From the NCBI RefSeq assembly GCF_013348785.1, contig NZ_CP054691.1, positions 2,356,001-2,420,000 of the forward strand: 64,000 nucleotides of DNA. Direction: 5' to 3'. Shown here in pieces: positions 47,695-57,972 of this stretch. The stretch is from Gordonia sp. X0973. Its GTDB lineage: Bacteria; Actinomycetota; Actinomycetes; Mycobacteriales; Mycobacteriaceae. The notes beneath the pieces were generated by a model that saw only the letters and a program-made list of their open reading frames with translations, had not been told where the DNA came from and did not search any database. The position numbers were made by a program, and so were the translations under genes. Each line of letters starts with the position of its first letter. Position 1 is the first letter of the stretch.

Positions 47695-48108
47695 GTGCCC
47701 GATTCCGATGCGTTGGTGATCCGTTTCTCCGGGGTGGCCTACCTCAGCGCCCTCGCGGCATTCGTGCTCGCGCTCATCTTCGCCGGCGTCAACATCACCT
47801 ACCTGTGGTGGGTCCTGCTCCTGCCCGTCCTGCTGGTGCTGTGGATCCGCCGGCTGCGGACCGTCGTCGACGACGAGGGTGTGACGGCGGTGCGCACGAT
47901 CCGCACCGACCGCGTCGCCTGGGAGTCGCTGGCCGGCCTGCAATTCCCCAAGTGGTCGGCCGCACGCGCGGTGACCACCGACGGCAACCGGATCCCGCTG
48001 CCCGCCGTCGGCTTCAACGACGTGCCCGCCATCGCTCAGCGCAGCGCCGGTCGCCTGCCCGACCCGTTCGCGGCGGCGGAGGCAGACGCCGAGAACACCG
48101 GGGACTGA
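47695..48108 (+). CDS. CFP-6-like protein with bacterial PH-like domain
   Basis: A 137-residue protein. Two hydrophobic segments near the N-terminus (VAYLSALAAFVLALIFAGVNITYLWWVLLLPVLLVLWI, here described by its ends) are followed by a beta-rich cytoplasmic domain (LRTVVDDEGVTAVRTIRTDRVAWESLAGLQFP) of the bacterial PH (PH_6) type. It matches the low-molecular-weight antigen CFP-6 gene that sits next to ilvB in M. tuberculosis. Function unknown. GTG start behind GGGAAG. It is divergent from ilvB. Confidence 0.82.
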   Translation: MPDSDALVIRFSGVAYLSALAAFVLALIFAGVNITYLWWVLLLPVLLVLWIRRLRTVVDDEGVTAVRTIRTDRVAWESLAGLQFPKWSAARAVTTDGNRIPLPAVGFNDVPAIAQRSAGRLPDPFAAAEADAENTGD

Positions 48109-48204
48109 CCGGGAAAAACAGGTTGGCGGGAGCGCGTAAACTGGATCGGTACCAGGTGCGGCTCAGCCCGGCCGGCACCACCAGCGAATCTTCGAGGACA
48201 CCAC

Positions 48205-50049
48205 ATGCCAGCCCTGCGGTCCCGCACCACCACCGTCGGCCGGGAGGCCGCCGGCGCCCGCGCCCTCTGGCGCGCCACCGGCATGACCGACGACGATTTC
48301 GGTAAGCCGATCGTCGCGATCGCCAACTCCTACACGCAGTTCGTCCCGGGCCACGTGCACCTCAAGAACGTCGGCGACATCGTCGCCGAGGCCGTCACCG
48401 CCGCCGGCGGCGTGGCCCGCGAGTTCAACACGATCGCCGTCGACGACGGCATCGCGATGGGCCACGGCGGCATGCTCTACTCGCTGCCGTCGCGCGAGAT
48501 CATCGCCGACTCGGTCGAGTACATGGTCAACGCCCACACCGCCGACGCCCTGGTCTGCATCTCCAACTGCGACAAGATCACCCCCGGCATGCTCAACGCG
48601 GCGATGCGCCTGAACATCCCCACCGTCTTCGTCTCCGGCGGGCCGATGGAGGCGGGCACGTCGGTGGTCATCAACGGCGTCGTGCACCCGGGCACCGACC
48701 TGATCGACGCGATCTCCGCCTCGGCCGACAGCAATGTCGACGACAAGGAACTGCTCAACGTCGAGCGCTCCGCCTGCCCGACCTGCGGTTCGTGTTCGGG
48801 CATGTTCACCGCCAACTCGATGAACTGCCTGACCGAGGCGCTCGGCCTCTCGCTGCCGGGCAACGGGTCCACCCTGGCGACCCAGGAGGCGCGCCGCCAG
48901 CTGTTCCTGAAGGCGGGCAAGCTCGTCGTCGAACTCGCGACGCGCTACTACCGCGACGACAACGAATCGGTGCTGCCGCGCAACGTCGCCACCAAGGAGG
49001 CCTTCGAGAACGCGATGGCCCTCGACGTGGCGATGGGCGGTTCCACCAACACCGTCCTGCACATCCTGGCCGCCGCGCAGGAGGGCGAGGTCGATTTCGA
49101 CCTGGCCGACATCGACGCCATCTCGCGCCGCGTCCCCTGCCTGGCGAAGGTCGCGCCGAACTCGCCGAAGTACTACATGGAGCACGTCCACCGCGCCGGC
49201 GGCATCCCCGCCATCCTGGGCGAGCTGAACCGGGCCGGACTGCTCAACAAGAACGTCCACCCGGTGCACGCCCCGTCGCTCGACGAGTACCTCGCCGACT
49301 GGGATATCCGCAGCGGGACACCCACCACCGAGGCGATCGAGCTGTTCCACGCCGCGCCGGGCGGGGTCCGCACCACCGAGCCCTTCTCCACGACGAACCG
49401 CTGGGAGTCGCTGGACACCGACGCCGCCGAGGGCTGCATCCGCGACCTGGAGCACGCGTACACCGTCGAGGGCGGGTTGTGCGTGCTGCACGGCAACATC
49501 GCCGAGAACGGCGCCATCCTCAAGACCGCCGGCGTCGACGAGTCGCTGTGGCATTTCCAGGGCCCGGCGCGCGTCGTCGAGAGCCAGGAGGACGCCGTCC
49601 ACGCCATCCTGTCCAAGGAGTTGCAGAAGGGCGAGGTCCTGGTGATCCGATACGAGGGCCCCGCGGGTGGTCCCGGCATGCAGGAGATGCTGCACCCGAC
49701 CGCCTTCATGAAGGGCACGGGCATGGGCAAGTTCTGCGGCCTGGTCACCGACGGCCGTTTTTCGGGCGGGTCGTCGGGCCTGGTCATCGGCCACGCCTCC
49801 CCCGAGGCGGCGGCCGGCGGCGTCATCGGTCTAGTCGAGGACGGCGACGAAATCCTCATCGACGTCCATTCGCGCACGCTGAAGGTGCTCGTCGACGACG
49901 ACACGCTCGCCGAGCGGCGCGCCAAGATGGAGGCGTCGGAGCACCCGTGGCAGCCGAAGAACCGGGAGCGGACCGTGTCCAAGGCGCTGCGGGCCTACGC
50001 CAAGCTGGCCACATCGGCCGACAAGGGCGCCGTCCGCCAGGTCGACTAG
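48205..50049 (+). CDS. ilvD: Dihydroxy-acid dehydratase
   Basis: IlvD removes water from the dihydroxy acids to give the keto-acid precursors of valine and isoleucine. The 614-residue protein has iron-sulphur cysteines in [11 protein letters not shown] and [17 protein letters not shown], and [20 protein letters not shown], the conserved C-terminal active-site loop. ATG start. Together with ilvBNC it completes the valine pathway up to the transaminase within 6 kb. In M. tuberculosis ilvD is elsewhere on the chromosome, so its place here is a lineage difference. Confidence 0.96.
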   Translation: MPALRSRTTTVGREAAGARALWRATGMTDDDFGKPIVAIANSYTQFVPGHVHLKNVGDIVAEAVTAAGGVAREFNTIAVDDGIAMGHGGMLYSLPSREIIADSVEYMVNAHTADALVCISNCDKITPGMLNAAMRLNIPTVFVSGGPMEAGTSVVINGVVHPGTDLIDAISASADSNVDDKELLNVERSACPTCGSCSGMFTANSMNCLTEALGLSLPGNGSTLATQEARRQLFLKAGKLVVELATRYYRDDNESVLPRNVATKEAFENAMALDVAMGGSTNTVLHILAAAQEGEVDFDLADIDAISRRVPCLAKVAPNSPKYYMEHVHRAGGIPAILGELNRAGLLNKNVHPVHAPSLDEYLADWDIRSGTPTTEAIELFHAAPGGVRTTEPFSTTNRWESLDTDAAEGCIRDLEHAYTVEGGLCVLHGNIAENGAILKTAGVDESLWHFQGPARVVESQEDAVHAILSKELQKGEVLVIRYEGPAGGPGMQEMLHPTAFMKGTGMGKFCGLVTDGRFSGGSSGLVIGHASPEAAAGGVIGLVEDGDEILIDVHSRTLKVLVDDDTLAERRAKMEASEHPWQPKNRERTVSKALRAYAKLATSADKGAVRQVD

Positions 50050-50062
50050 CGGCCGTCGGGTA

Positions 50063-51250
50063 TCAGCCCGGGTGGTTGCCCGTGGACGCCAGCGGGTTGC
50101 TGCCGTTGAACAGCACCCAGATCGCGACCGCGACGGCGATGCCCACCAGCAATGCCACCACCGAGCCGACGCCGGGGCGCCGCGCCCAACCGCGCGCACC
50201 GTCGAGTGAGTAGCGACCCGGGCCGCACAGGATGATGACGACGAGCATCACCCACAGCGCGGCCTGGAATCCGACACCGCCCCGGTCGGCCTGGTCGGCG
50301 AACAGGTGGACCGCACCGGCGGTGGTCACGCCGAAGGCGAGGTCGAGGGAGGCGACGACCAGACCCGCCGCCGCGATGATCGGCGTGAGGAACCCGGCGA
50401 TTAACACGATCCCGACGACGATCTCGGTCACCGACCACCCCATCGCGAGGATGCCGGCCGATTGCTTGCTGAACCCCAGTTCCGGTTTGGGGGTGTTCAG
50501 CAGGTCGGTCTCGAAGCCATTGAGCGACGGGCCGCCCAGCCAGCCGAAGATCTTCCGGAACCCGTCGACGGCGAGGTAGGCGCCGACGGCCAGGCGCAAC
50601 ACCAACAACCCGAGGTCGGTAGTGCCGCGGCGACCGAGCTTCTTCAGCCCCGCGATCTCGTCCTCGAGCTCGGTGATCCGACGGCTCCGCAGCGCCTCGG
50701 CGTGTTCCTCGTAGGGTTCTCCGCTCCGGGCCGCGGGCACCTCGACCGCATCGGAGGCCGCGGGTTCTGCGAACGCCACCGGGGTCTCGACGTGCACGGC
50801 CGGGATCGCCTCGGTCTCCGAATCCGATGACTCGGGCTCGGTGAACGCCTCGGTGTGGACCGCCTCGGTCGGCACCGTCTCCGGTAGCGGTTCTTCCTCG
50901 AGCGTGGCCGGTGCCTCGCCCGCCGGCTCGCCGTCTACCGGCCCGGGTACCGGGGCCGATGCCCGGCGCCCGAAGAGACCGCGCGTCTTGGCCGGCTTGA
51001 TATTGGCCGCGTCGGTATCCACCGGCGCCGGGTCGAAGGCATAGGACTCCGCGGCCTTGTCCGTCGCGGCGTCGGCCTTCTCCTCGCTCGCCACGGAGGG
51101 CACGGTCGCCGGGGGGAACTGGTCGAGGTCGTCGAGACTGTCGATACGCGAGTATCCGGTCGGTGGAGCCGGTATCCGCGACTGTTCGACGCGGTGCTTG
51201 TCGTCGCGACGCTCGGCATCGTCAGATTCGTCACGTCTGTGGGAGGCCAT
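50063..51250 (-). CDS. DoxX-family membrane protein with long acidic N-terminal region
   Basis: A 395-residue protein. The first 190 residues are hydrophilic, low-complexity and Glu/Pro/Ala-rich (cytoplasmic and probably disordered), followed by a short coiled stretch ITELEDEIAGLKKL. Residues 200-395 hold four or five membrane segments of the DoxX type (DLGLLVLRLAVGAYLAVDGFRKIFGWL; VTEIVVGIVLIAGFLTPI). Actinobacterial relatives take part in membrane redox or oxidant defence. It occupies the DoxX position between cfp6 and lppZ known from mycobacteria. ATG at 51248-51250. Confidence 0.85.
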   Translation of the reverse strand: MASHRRDESDDAERRDDKHRVEQSRIPAPPTGYSRIDSLDDLDQFPPATVPSVASEEKADAATDKAAESYAFDPAPVDTDAANIKPAKTRGLFGRRASAPVPGPVDGEPAGEAPATLEEEPLPETVPTEAVHTEAFTEPESSDSETEAIPAVHVETPVAFAEPAASDAVEVPAARSGEPYEEHAEALRSRRITELEDEIAGLKKLGRRGTTDLGLLVLRLAVGAYLAVDGFRKIFGWLGGPSLNGFETDLLNTPKPELGFSKQSAGILAMGWSVTEIVVGIVLIAGFLTPIIAAAGLVVASLDLAFGVTTAGAVHLFADQADRGGVGFQAALWVMLVVIILCGPGRYSLDGARGWARRPGVGSVVALLVGIAVAVAIWVLFNGSNPLASTGNHPG

Positions 51251-51400
51251 GGGACCAAGGTAGCGCGAAAGCTCCCCGATTCTCGGGCGACGCGACGAGT
51301 TGCCCGGCCCGGACTCACTGCCGCGCTGCGTCGCGCGATCGTCGGACATGCCGGCGGTGTCCTCGACGAGGTGCCGCGCGCAATCGCTAGGCTGGTCCCC

Positions 51401-52588
51401 ATGCCCGTCGCACCCGACGCCGCGGCCGCGCGTCCGACGCGCCGCCCCCGCCGATTCCGCACTTCGGTGGCCCTCGCCGCCGTCCTCGCGGTGCTGACCA
51501 CCGTCGGCTTGAGCGGCTGCGCGGATTTCTCCAAGCAGGACGGCGAGCGCAACGCCGGGCCGTTCTCCAAGAACAACGAGTCCTTCGAGATCACCCGGCC
51601 GCCCAAGACCCCGCCGCCACCGCCGCCCAACCTGCCCTCGCCCCCGCCCGGCCCGTGCGTCGATCCCGACCCGAACGTGATCACGACCTGCCTCGCCTCC
51701 ACCTCCGCGGTGACGCCGGGCGACGACCAGGGCAACGTGACGGTGGTCGCCGAGCGCACCACCGGCAAGATCATCCAGGCCAAGCGCTTCTCCGAGCACA
51801 AGGTGCTGTGGACCATCCCCGGCATCGACGCCTCCGGCGACGGCGGGCTGATCGACTTCGCGCCGTCGCCCACCTATCGCCAAGACCACCTCATGTACGC
51901 GTTCATCACCACCGCGACCGACAACCGGATCGTGCGCATCGCGCAGGGCGACGTGGCCAAGCCGATCCTCACCGGCATTCCGAAGGGCCCGACCGGCAAT
52001 CTCGGGTCGATGTACTTCCGCTCGCCCACCGAGCTGGTCGTCGCCACCGGCGACGCCGGCAACCCGGCGGCGGCGAATAACCCGGCCTCGCTGGCCGGCA
52101 AGATCCTGCTGGTCACCGGCTTCACGTCGGGGGTCAACCCGGCACCGAAGGTGCTGGCGTCGGGCCTGGGCTCCAACCCGGCGCTCTGCCCGTCGGACGA
52201 CGCGATCTTCGTCGCCGACGGCACCGATTCCGCCGACCGTCTCTCCCAGGTCAGCGGCAAGTCACTGCGGACGGTGTGGTCGTGGCCGGACAAGCCGGGA
52301 CTGGGCGGGTGCGCGGTCGTGCAGGACACCATCGCCGTGTCGACCATCCGCACGCAGCGGATCGAGACCCTGATCGCCCCGACGCCCAAGAAGCCGTCCG
52401 TGGACAAGCCCACCGTCGTGCTGGAGAAGCGCTACGGCGCGATCGGGCGCATGCGTCCCGTCGGCAACGGGCTCGTCCAATTCGGGACCGTCAACAAGCA
52501 GTACGGTCCGAAGGTCGTCTCGCAGGACGACCGCGTCGTGCGCTTCCTCGTCCCGGCCGGCGGCGGTGGCGAAGACAGCAAGATGTAG
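51401..52588 (+). CDS. lppZ: LppZ-like lipoprotein, sugar-dehydrogenase propeller
   Basis: A 395-residue lipoprotein. A basic N-region is followed by a hydrophobic stretch and the lipobox LSGC, with Cys40 the lipidation site. A proline-rich spacer (PPKTPPPPPPNLPSPPPG) reaches from the membrane to a beta-propeller domain related to soluble PQQ glucose dehydrogenases (GLIDFAPSPTYRQDHLMY; VVATGDAGNPAAANN). No proof of PQQ use. Position next to doxX and gatB matches mycobacterial lppZ. ATG at 51401, divergent from doxX; the 150-bp gap shows no clear boxes. Confidence 0.85.
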   Translation: MPVAPDAAAARPTRRPRRFRTSVALAAVLAVLTTVGLSGCADFSKQDGERNAGPFSKNNESFEITRPPKTPPPPPPNLPSPPPGPCVDPDPNVITTCLASTSAVTPGDDQGNVTVVAERTTGKIIQAKRFSEHKVLWTIPGIDASGDGGLIDFAPSPTYRQDHLMYAFITTATDNRIVRIAQGDVAKPILTGIPKGPTGNLGSMYFRSPTELVVATGDAGNPAAANNPASLAGKILLVTGFTSGVNPAPKVLASGLGSNPALCPSDDAIFVADGTDSADRLSQVSGKSLRTVWSWPDKPGLGGCAVVQDTIAVSTIRTQRIETLIAPTPKKPSVDKPTVVLEKRYGAIGRMRPVGNGLVQFGTVNKQYGPKVVSQDDRVVRFLVPAGGGGEDSKM

Positions 52589-52608
52589 CCGCGGCTACCT
52601 CGTGACGG

Positions 52609-54111
52609 TCATTCGCAGGCGGCGAGCACCAGCTCTTTGACGCGGGCCGGGTCGGCCTGGCCGCGGGTCGCCTTCATGACGTCGCCGACGATCTTGCCCG
52701 CCGCGGCGACCTTGCCGCTGCGGACCTTCTCGACGATGTCGGGGTTGGCGGCCAGCGCCTCGTCGACGGCCTTCTGCAGCGCCGAGTCGTCGCGGACGAC
52801 CTCCAGCCCCCGTGCGGCGACCACCTCGTCGGGCTCACCCTCGCCGTCGAGGACGCCGACGACGACCTGCTGGGCAAGTTTGTTGGTGAGCTTGCCCTCG
52901 TCGACGAGCGCGATGACGCGCGCGACCTGGGCCGGGGTGATCGCCAGCTGTGCCAGCTCCACGTCGCGGCTGTTGGCCTGCTGCGCCAGGAAGGAGACCC
53001 ACCAGCTGCGCGCGGCCTCCGGGGAGGCGCCCGCGTCGGCGGTGGCGATGATCAGATCGACGGCGCCGACGTTGACCAGGTCGCGCATGACTTCGTCGGA
53101 CACTCCCCATTCCTCCTGGATGCGGGCGCGGCGCAGCCAGGGCAGCTCGGGCAGCGTGGCGCGCAACTCCTCGATCCACGCGGCGTCCGGGCTCACCGGC
53201 GGCAGGTCCGGCTCCGGGAAGTAGCGGTAGTCCTCTGCGGTCTCCTTGCGGCGACCGGGCGACGTGGTGCCGTCCCCCTCCTGGAAGTGCCGGGTCTCCT
53301 GGATGACCTCGCCGCCGTCGCGCAGCACCGCGCCCTGGCGGCACATCTCGTAGCGCACCGCGACCTCGACCGAGCGCAGCGAGTTCACGTTCTTCGTCTC
53401 GGTGCGGGTGCCGAACTCGGCGGCATCCTTGGGCATCAGGGAGACGTTGGCGTCGCAGCGCAGCGAGCCCTGGTCCATCCGGACGTCGGAGACGCCGAGG
53501 GAGGCCAGCAGGTCGCGCAGCGCGGTCACGTAGGCGCGGGCCACCTCGGGCGCCCGCTCCCCCGCACCCGTGATGGGCCGGGTGACGATCTCCACCAGCG
53601 GCACGCCGGCCCGGTTGTAGTCGAGCAGCGAGTGGCTGGCCCCGTGGATGCGCCCGGTGCCACCGATGTGCAGCGACTTGCCGGTGTCCTCCTCCATGTG
53701 GGCGCGCTCGATGTCGACGCGCCACGTGGTGCCGTCGGCGAGTTGCACGTCGAGGTAGCCGTCGTAGGCGATCGGCTCGTCGTATTGGCTGATCTGGTAG
53801 TTCTTCGGCTGATCGGGGTAGAAGTAGTTCTTGCGCGCGAAGACGCTCGACGGGCGGATCGAACAGTTCAGGGCGAGGCCGATTCGGATGGCCGACTCGA
53901 TGGCGGCGGCGTTGGCGACCGGCAGCGACCCGGGCAGGCCGATGCACACCGGGCAGACCTGGGTGTTGGGTTCGGCGCCGAACGTCGTCGGGCAACCGCA
54001 GAACATCTTGGTCGCGGTGCCGAGTTCCACGTGGACCTCCATGCCGAGCACGGGGTCGTAGGCGGCGAGGACGTCGTCGAAGTCCATCAGTTCGGTCGCG
54101 GGCGCAGTCAT
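52609..54111 (-). CDS. gatB: Aspartyl/glutamyl-tRNA amidotransferase subunit B
   Basis: GatB binds the misacylated tRNA and activates the glutamyl or aspartyl group with ATP before amidation. The 500-residue protein has [23 protein letters not shown], the cysteine pair in QVCPVC (zinc site), [18 protein letters not shown], and a C-terminal YqeY-like tail ([15 protein letters not shown]). ATG start. The partner subunits GatA and GatC lie 5-6 kb away, beyond pfkA and the regulator island. Confidence 0.96.
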   Translation of the reverse strand: MTAPATELMDFDDVLAAYDPVLGMEVHVELGTATKMFCGCPTTFGAEPNTQVCPVCIGLPGSLPVANAAAIESAIRIGLALNCSIRPSSVFARKNYFYPDQPKNYQISQYDEPIAYDGYLDVQLADGTTWRVDIERAHMEEDTGKSLHIGGTGRIHGASHSLLDYNRAGVPLVEIVTRPITGAGERAPEVARAYVTALRDLLASLGVSDVRMDQGSLRCDANVSLMPKDAAEFGTRTETKNVNSLRSVEVAVRYEMCRQGAVLRDGGEVIQETRHFQEGDGTTSPGRRKETAEDYRYFPEPDLPPVSPDAAWIEELRATLPELPWLRRARIQEEWGVSDEVMRDLVNVGAVDLIIATADAGASPEAARSWWVSFLAQQANSRDVELAQLAITPAQVARVIALVDEGKLTNKLAQQVVVGVLDGEGEPDEVVAARGLEVVRDDSALQKAVDEALAANPDIVEKVRSGKVAAAGKIVGDVMKATRGQADPARVKELVLAACE

Positions 54112-54142
54112 GCGTCCAATCCTATCTAGTCGCGCGCGACGC

Positions 54143-55177
54143 TCAGCCGAAGGCCGCCCGCGCCTCACCGTAGAGGTCGAGCGGCACGTTCTTGGTGTGG
54201 CCGACCGCCTCGGAGAAGGGCACCCGCACGATGTCGGTGCCGTGCAGCGCGAGCATCTGCCCCCACCCGCCGTCGGCGATCAGTTCGGGCACCCCGAAGC
54301 CGAATCGGGTGCCCAGGACGCGGTCCCAGGCACTGGGGACGCCGCCGCGCTGGATGTGCCCGAGGACGGTCGCACGGGTTTCGATGCCGGTCTTCTCCTC
54401 GATCAACGGGGCGAGGATCTCCCCGATGCCGCCGAGGCGGGGGCGGTTGAACCCGTCGAGGCCCTTGTGCGAATGCGCCTCCTCCATCTCTGGGAAGGTG
54501 AAGCCCTCGGCGACCACGATCATCGGCGAACGCGCCCGGTCGCGCACGCCGGTGACCCATTCGCAGACCTGGTCCAACGATTCCGGCGCCTCGGGGATCA
54601 GGATGGCGTGGGCGCCCCCGGCGAGACCCGAATACAGCGCGATCCAGCCGGCGTGGCGGCCCATCACCTCCAACACCATGCAGCGACGGTGCGAGTTGCC
54701 GGTGGTGCGCAGGCGGTCGACGGCCTCGGTGGCGATCTCGACGGCGGTGTTGAAACCGAAGGTGTAATCGGTGGCGGCGAGATCGTTGTCGATCGTCTTG
54801 GGCACCCCGACGGTGGGGATGCCGTCGGCGAACAGTCGGGCCGAAGCCGCCATGGTGCCATCGCCGCCGATGGCGATCACCCCGTCGACGCCGATCCGCG
54901 CGAGTGCCTTCTTGATGTTCTCGGGCCCGCCGTCGGGCTCGGTGTAGGGGCCGAAGCGGCTGGTGCCGAGGATCGTGCCGCCCTCTTTGGAGATGCCACG
55001 CACCGCCGAGCGGTCCAACGGGATCGTCTCGCCGTACACCAGGCCCCAGAAGCCGTCCTTGAACCCGACGTATTCGAAATCGGCGTGGCTGGAATCGGCG
55101 TCGAGCACGATCGCGCGGATCACCGCGTTCAAACCGGGGCAATCACCGCCGGAGGTCAGGATTCCGTACCGGGCCAT
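54143..55177 (-). CDS. pfkA: 6-phosphofructokinase
   Basis: PfkA phosphorylates fructose-6-phosphate in glycolysis. The 344-residue protein has [35 protein letters not shown] and the active-site [17 protein letters not shown]. The GGDGT form at the phosphoryl-donor site indicates ATP rather than pyrophosphate as donor. ATG at 55175-55177. It lies 31 bp beyond gatB's start. In mycobacteria gatA follows directly; here 3.6 kb of regulator and oxygenase genes is inserted. Confidence 0.95.
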   Translation of the reverse strand: MARYGILTSGGDCPGLNAVIRAIVLDADSSHADFEYVGFKDGFWGLVYGETIPLDRSAVRGISKEGGTILGTSRFGPYTEPDGGPENIKKALARIGVDGVIAIGGDGTMAASARLFADGIPTVGVPKTIDNDLAATDYTFGFNTAVEIATEAVDRLRTTGNSHRRCMVLEVMGRHAGWIALYSGLAGGAHAILIPEAPESLDQVCEWVTGVRDRARSPMIVVAEGFTFPEMEEAHSHKGLDGFNRPRLGGIGEILAPLIEEKTGIETRATVLGHIQRGGVPSAWDRVLGTRFGFGVPELIADGGWGQMLALHGTDIVRVPFSEAVGHTKNVPLDLYGEARAAFG

Positions 55178-55281
55178 GCGCGGGTCCTTCTCCTCGAGTG
55201 CCGTGAACGGATTCGAATCTATCTGCTCGGCAGCGGTGTCGCACAGCGACGCCGCAGGTGGTACGCCGATACAGTAAGCAC

Positions 55282-55956
55282 GTGACGGATTCGGCCACCG
55301 CGGGTCGCCGGTATAACGGCATCAGTGCCGCTGCACGACGCGACCAGCGTCGTGGGCAGTTTCTTGATGCCGCGCTGACCGTCGTCGCTCGTGACGGCGT
55401 TGCTGCGATGAGTATGCGCGCGCTATGCGCGGAATCCGGCCTGCATGCGCGGTACTTTCGCGAGATATTCGACTCCGTCGACGAAGTCATGAACGCGGCC
55501 GCCGATGAGGTCGCCTCCGACATCGCCCGCGATGTCAGCGAAGCGATCGCGCAGGTTCCCCGTGAGGCGCCGAACGCGGTGATTGCCCGGACGCGTGCCG
55601 CGGTGCGCGCCGCGTTTGACGTCGTCAACGCCGACCCGCGTCGCATCGCCTTGCTGACCAGCGCGGACTCGGTTCCCGGCCTCGCCGCTCGACGCGAGCA
55701 ACTCATCGACCTGCTGGCGACGGTCATGGCCATGCAGGCAGCCGAGATGCTCGACGATCCCCCGGCACCAGAGGACGCGTTGTTGGCCGCACGCCTCACC
55801 GCTATGGGCGCGGTCTCGCTGTTGACTGCCTCCGCGGCCGGCAGAGTCGAGGCCTCAGGAGCAGCGATCGAAGAGACTATCGTGGCGGCAATCCTCGGCT
55901 CTCAGGGCATCGCCGAAACATTGCGCCAGGTCAGGAGCATGGCGACCGATTCCTGA
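55282..55956 (+). CDS. TetR-family regulator beside an Lcp-like oxygenase gene
   Basis: A 224-residue TetR regulator. RRYNGISAAARRDQRRGQFLDAAL leads into the DNA-binding helices (MSMRALCAESGLHARYFREIFDSVDEV). The C-terminal part is ligand-binding. GTG start; an upstream extension lacks support. It is followed after 45 bp by the Lcp-like gene on the same strand, and its N-terminal motif (R-Y/G-N/D-G-I-x-A-A-x-R-R) recurs in the second TetR at 57211-57873, so the two are probably related copies. Confidence 0.87.
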   Translation: MTDSATAGRRYNGISAAARRDQRRGQFLDAALTVVARDGVAAMSMRALCAESGLHARYFREIFDSVDEVMNAAADEVASDIARDVSEAIAQVPREAPNAVIARTRAAVRAAFDVVNADPRRIALLTSADSVPGLAARREQLIDLLATVMAMQAAEMLDDPPAPEDALLAARLTAMGAVSLLTASAAGRVEASGAAIEETIVAAILGSQGIAETLRQVRSMATDS

Positions 55957-56001
55957 CATATCTGTCTACACAATGTGGTCAGATTGAGTTAGTCTTGCCG
56001 C

Positions 56002-57201
56002 ATGACCACCACGCTTGAACCAGCAACACTCACGGCAACCCCGACGCGTTTCAACCGTGATCCAGAGTGGGCGGCCCGCTCCATACGGACCCTGTTCCTC
56101 CTCCAGGGCGACCGCCGGCCGTTCTCGCCAGAAGAGGTCGAGTGGGCCCGTACCGCACTCAACCGGGGTGACGACCTCGGGAACCGACTGGCCCGCACGA
56201 TGGTCGACGACCACGCCTTCTCGATGCGAGATCTCGACGAGGCACTAACAACGGGGGAAACAACCATCCCGTCGTTGCGGGACCTGCTCGCCGTCGTCGA
56301 CGGCTCCGCCACACCAACCTGGGTCGACTTTGCGGCCATCGAGCGAGGAGCGGCGGTGTGCAGGCGTTCGGGGGAACTCGGACTGGATGTGTTGGCGACC
56401 GCGTCGCTCATGACCGGGTTCACCTCCTCGGCGACGACACGTCAACTCGTCGGCACTGGCAAGCTGGTCGATGACCCCGGCGCGCGGCTGCAACGAACGG
56501 CCAAGTGGTGGTCGGAAATCATCGCACCCGGAGCTGCCATGCGTCCCCATCATTCCGGCTGGAAGGCGGCGGTGCGGATCAGAATCATCCATGGGCTCGC
56601 CAACACGATGCTGAGCCGCCAAGACGATTGGGACCGTGCCGAATGGGGCGAGCCGATCAACCAATCAGACCAGCTCGCCACCATCGGATTGTTCTCGACC
56701 ACATTCCTACTCGCGCTACGCGGGCTCGGGATGCCTCTGTCGCGGGCGGAGGGAAACGATGTGATGGCCTTGTGGCGCTACGTCGGCTGGTTGCTCGGCG
56801 TCGACGAGGACGTCTTACCGGCAACGGAGTTCGAGGGTCGCCGACGGATGGTGCAGGTCGGCCAGTACGCCCCTGCGCCGGATGCGAACACTGCAATTCT
56901 CGGCGCAGCCATGTACGAGTACTTCGCTGAACTCAACTATCCGCGCATGCAGGCCTTCCAGCGACGGTTCGGTCAGCGCTATCGCGGAAGCCTCCAAGCA
57001 GTTTTCGTCGGACAGTCCGGACTGCGCGAACTGGGAATCCCGGCAGAACACCAATGGGCGGTACCGGTGGCATGGGCGAGGTACTTCCCCATCCAGATGG
57101 CTGCTCGGCTTTCCCCGCGTGTCCGCGAGTGGGCGACCAGGCGCGGCGAACGCAGGATCAACACCTTGATCTCGCTCAATATCCCCGACGGCGACAAATA
57201 G
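56002..57201 (+). CDS. Lcp-like heme oxygenase-family protein (DUF2236/MpaB)
   Basis: A 399-residue protein of the Lcp/MpaB (PF09995) family, whose best-known member cleaves natural rubber. DVLATASLMTGFTSS, ARLQRTAKWW (Arg165, Thr166, Lys168) and VRIRIIHGLAN (His197) line up with the conserved Arg, Lys, Thr and heme-ligand His of latex-clearing protein. Unlike secreted Lcp, no Tat signal is seen, so the protein is probably cytoplasmic and its substrate is not polymeric rubber. An ATG start follows the TetR gene by 45 bp. Heme binding is inferred from these residues. Confidence 0.85.
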   Translation: MTTTLEPATLTATPTRFNRDPEWAARSIRTLFLLQGDRRPFSPEEVEWARTALNRGDDLGNRLARTMVDDHAFSMRDLDEALTTGETTIPSLRDLLAVVDGSATPTWVDFAAIERGAAVCRRSGELGLDVLATASLMTGFTSSATTRQLVGTGKLVDDPGARLQRTAKWWSEIIAPGAAMRPHHSGWKAAVRIRIIHGLANTMLSRQDDWDRAEWGEPINQSDQLATIGLFSTTFLLALRGLGMPLSRAEGNDVMALWRYVGWLLGVDEDVLPATEFEGRRRMVQVGQYAPAPDANTAILGAAMYEYFAELNYPRMQAFQRRFGQRYRGSLQAVFVGQSGLRELGIPAEHQWAVPVAWARYFPIQMAARLSPRVREWATRRGERRINTLISLNIPDGDK

Positions 57202-57210
57202 TCGTCGCCG

Positions 57211-57873
57211 CTAGTCGGCGCGGGTAGCGTCCACCTGCCCGGCGCCGTCGGCCTGCGAAGCCCGGTCGAGCGCCGCGGATGTCAGATCGACGATCCGGTC
57301 GACCAAGGTGGCGCGCGAGATCGCCACGTCGCCGCGCAGCCACGCCGCCAGCAAATCCACGCTCCCGCTCACCAGGATGTAGGCGGTCACCGACAGGTCC
57401 TCGTCAGCGGGCCGGTGCTCCCCGATCAGCAGCGGCGCGATGCCGACGGCAGCGTCGGCGACGGTGCGGATGCCGGACAACCACTCCTGCTGCAGCACCC
57501 GATCGGAACCGGATTCCAGCACCAGTCGGCCCCGACGCGAATCCTCGGTGAAGTAGTCCAGCGCCGCGTCGACGGCGGCCCGCACCCGGTCCTCGGCCGT
57601 TCCGCCGACCAGGAGCATGCTCCCGATCACCGCGCGCAGCGCCTCGGCCGTCAACTCCTGCCCCAATACGCTCAACAACACGTCGCGATCGGCGAAGTGC
57701 TCGTAGAAGTAGCGGTCGTTGAGCCGCGCTCGTGCGCAGACCGACCGCTTGGACACCGCCGCGGCTCCCGACTCGCTGATCAGGTCGAGCGTCGCCTCGA
57801 GTAGCGCCTCGCGCCGGGCGGCCCGCCGTTGCGCCGCCGGGATGCCGTCGTACCCGCGATCTGCCGCCGCCAC
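57211..57873 (-). CDS. TetR-family regulator divergent from a DUF2236 gene
   Basis: A 220-residue TetR regulator starting at GTG. The N-terminus [20 protein letters not shown] leads to VSKRSVCARARLNDRYFYEHFADRDVL, the helix-turn-helix. It is convergent with the Lcp-like gene (9 bp) and divergent from the second DUF2236 gene. The 99-bp gap between their starts holds two copies of TGGTGC-N6-GCACCA, the obvious operator for this protein, which would regulate both directions. Confidence 0.88.
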   Translation of the reverse strand: MAAADRGYDGIPAAQRRAARREALLEATLDLISESGAAAVSKRSVCARARLNDRYFYEHFADRDVLLSVLGQELTAEALRAVIGSMLLVGGTAEDRVRAAVDAALDYFTEDSRRGRLVLESGSDRVLQQEWLSGIRTVADAAVGIAPLLIGEHRPADEDLSVTAYILVSGSVDLLAAWLRGDVAISRATLVDRIVDLTSAALDRASQADGAGQVDATRAD

Positions 57874-57912
57874 CGGTCGCCCTTTCGGTCAGTTCTTGAC
57901 TCATGCCCCTTT

Positions 57913-57958
57913 GTGGTGCAGGCTAGCACCACTTAGCTTGTGGTGCCGCATAGCACCA
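57913..57958. promoter_or_regulatory. Duplicated TetR operator
   Basis: Two inverted repeats with identical half-sites lie in the divergent gap. The first, GTGGTGC-N6-GCACCAC (57913-57932), has 7-bp arms; the second, TGGTGC-N6-GCACCA (57941-57958), has 6-bp arms. Their centres are 27 bp apart. The spacing and form fit two TetR dimers. They lie before the ATG of the DUF2236 gene and the GTG of the TetR gene, so one repressor can close both. Confidence 0.78.
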
Positions 57959-57972
57959 GAATGGAGAACTCC

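Noticed and set aside
48163..49794. Long minus-strand open frame opposite ilvD
   Set aside because: IlvD on the plus strand has every cluster cysteine and active-site motif; the opposite frame is an Asp/Arg/Val-rich shadow.
56002..57201. Secreted rubber-degrading latex-clearing protein
   Set aside because: Conserved residues match the family, but there is no Tat or Sec signal peptide, so extracellular rubber cleavage is unlikely.
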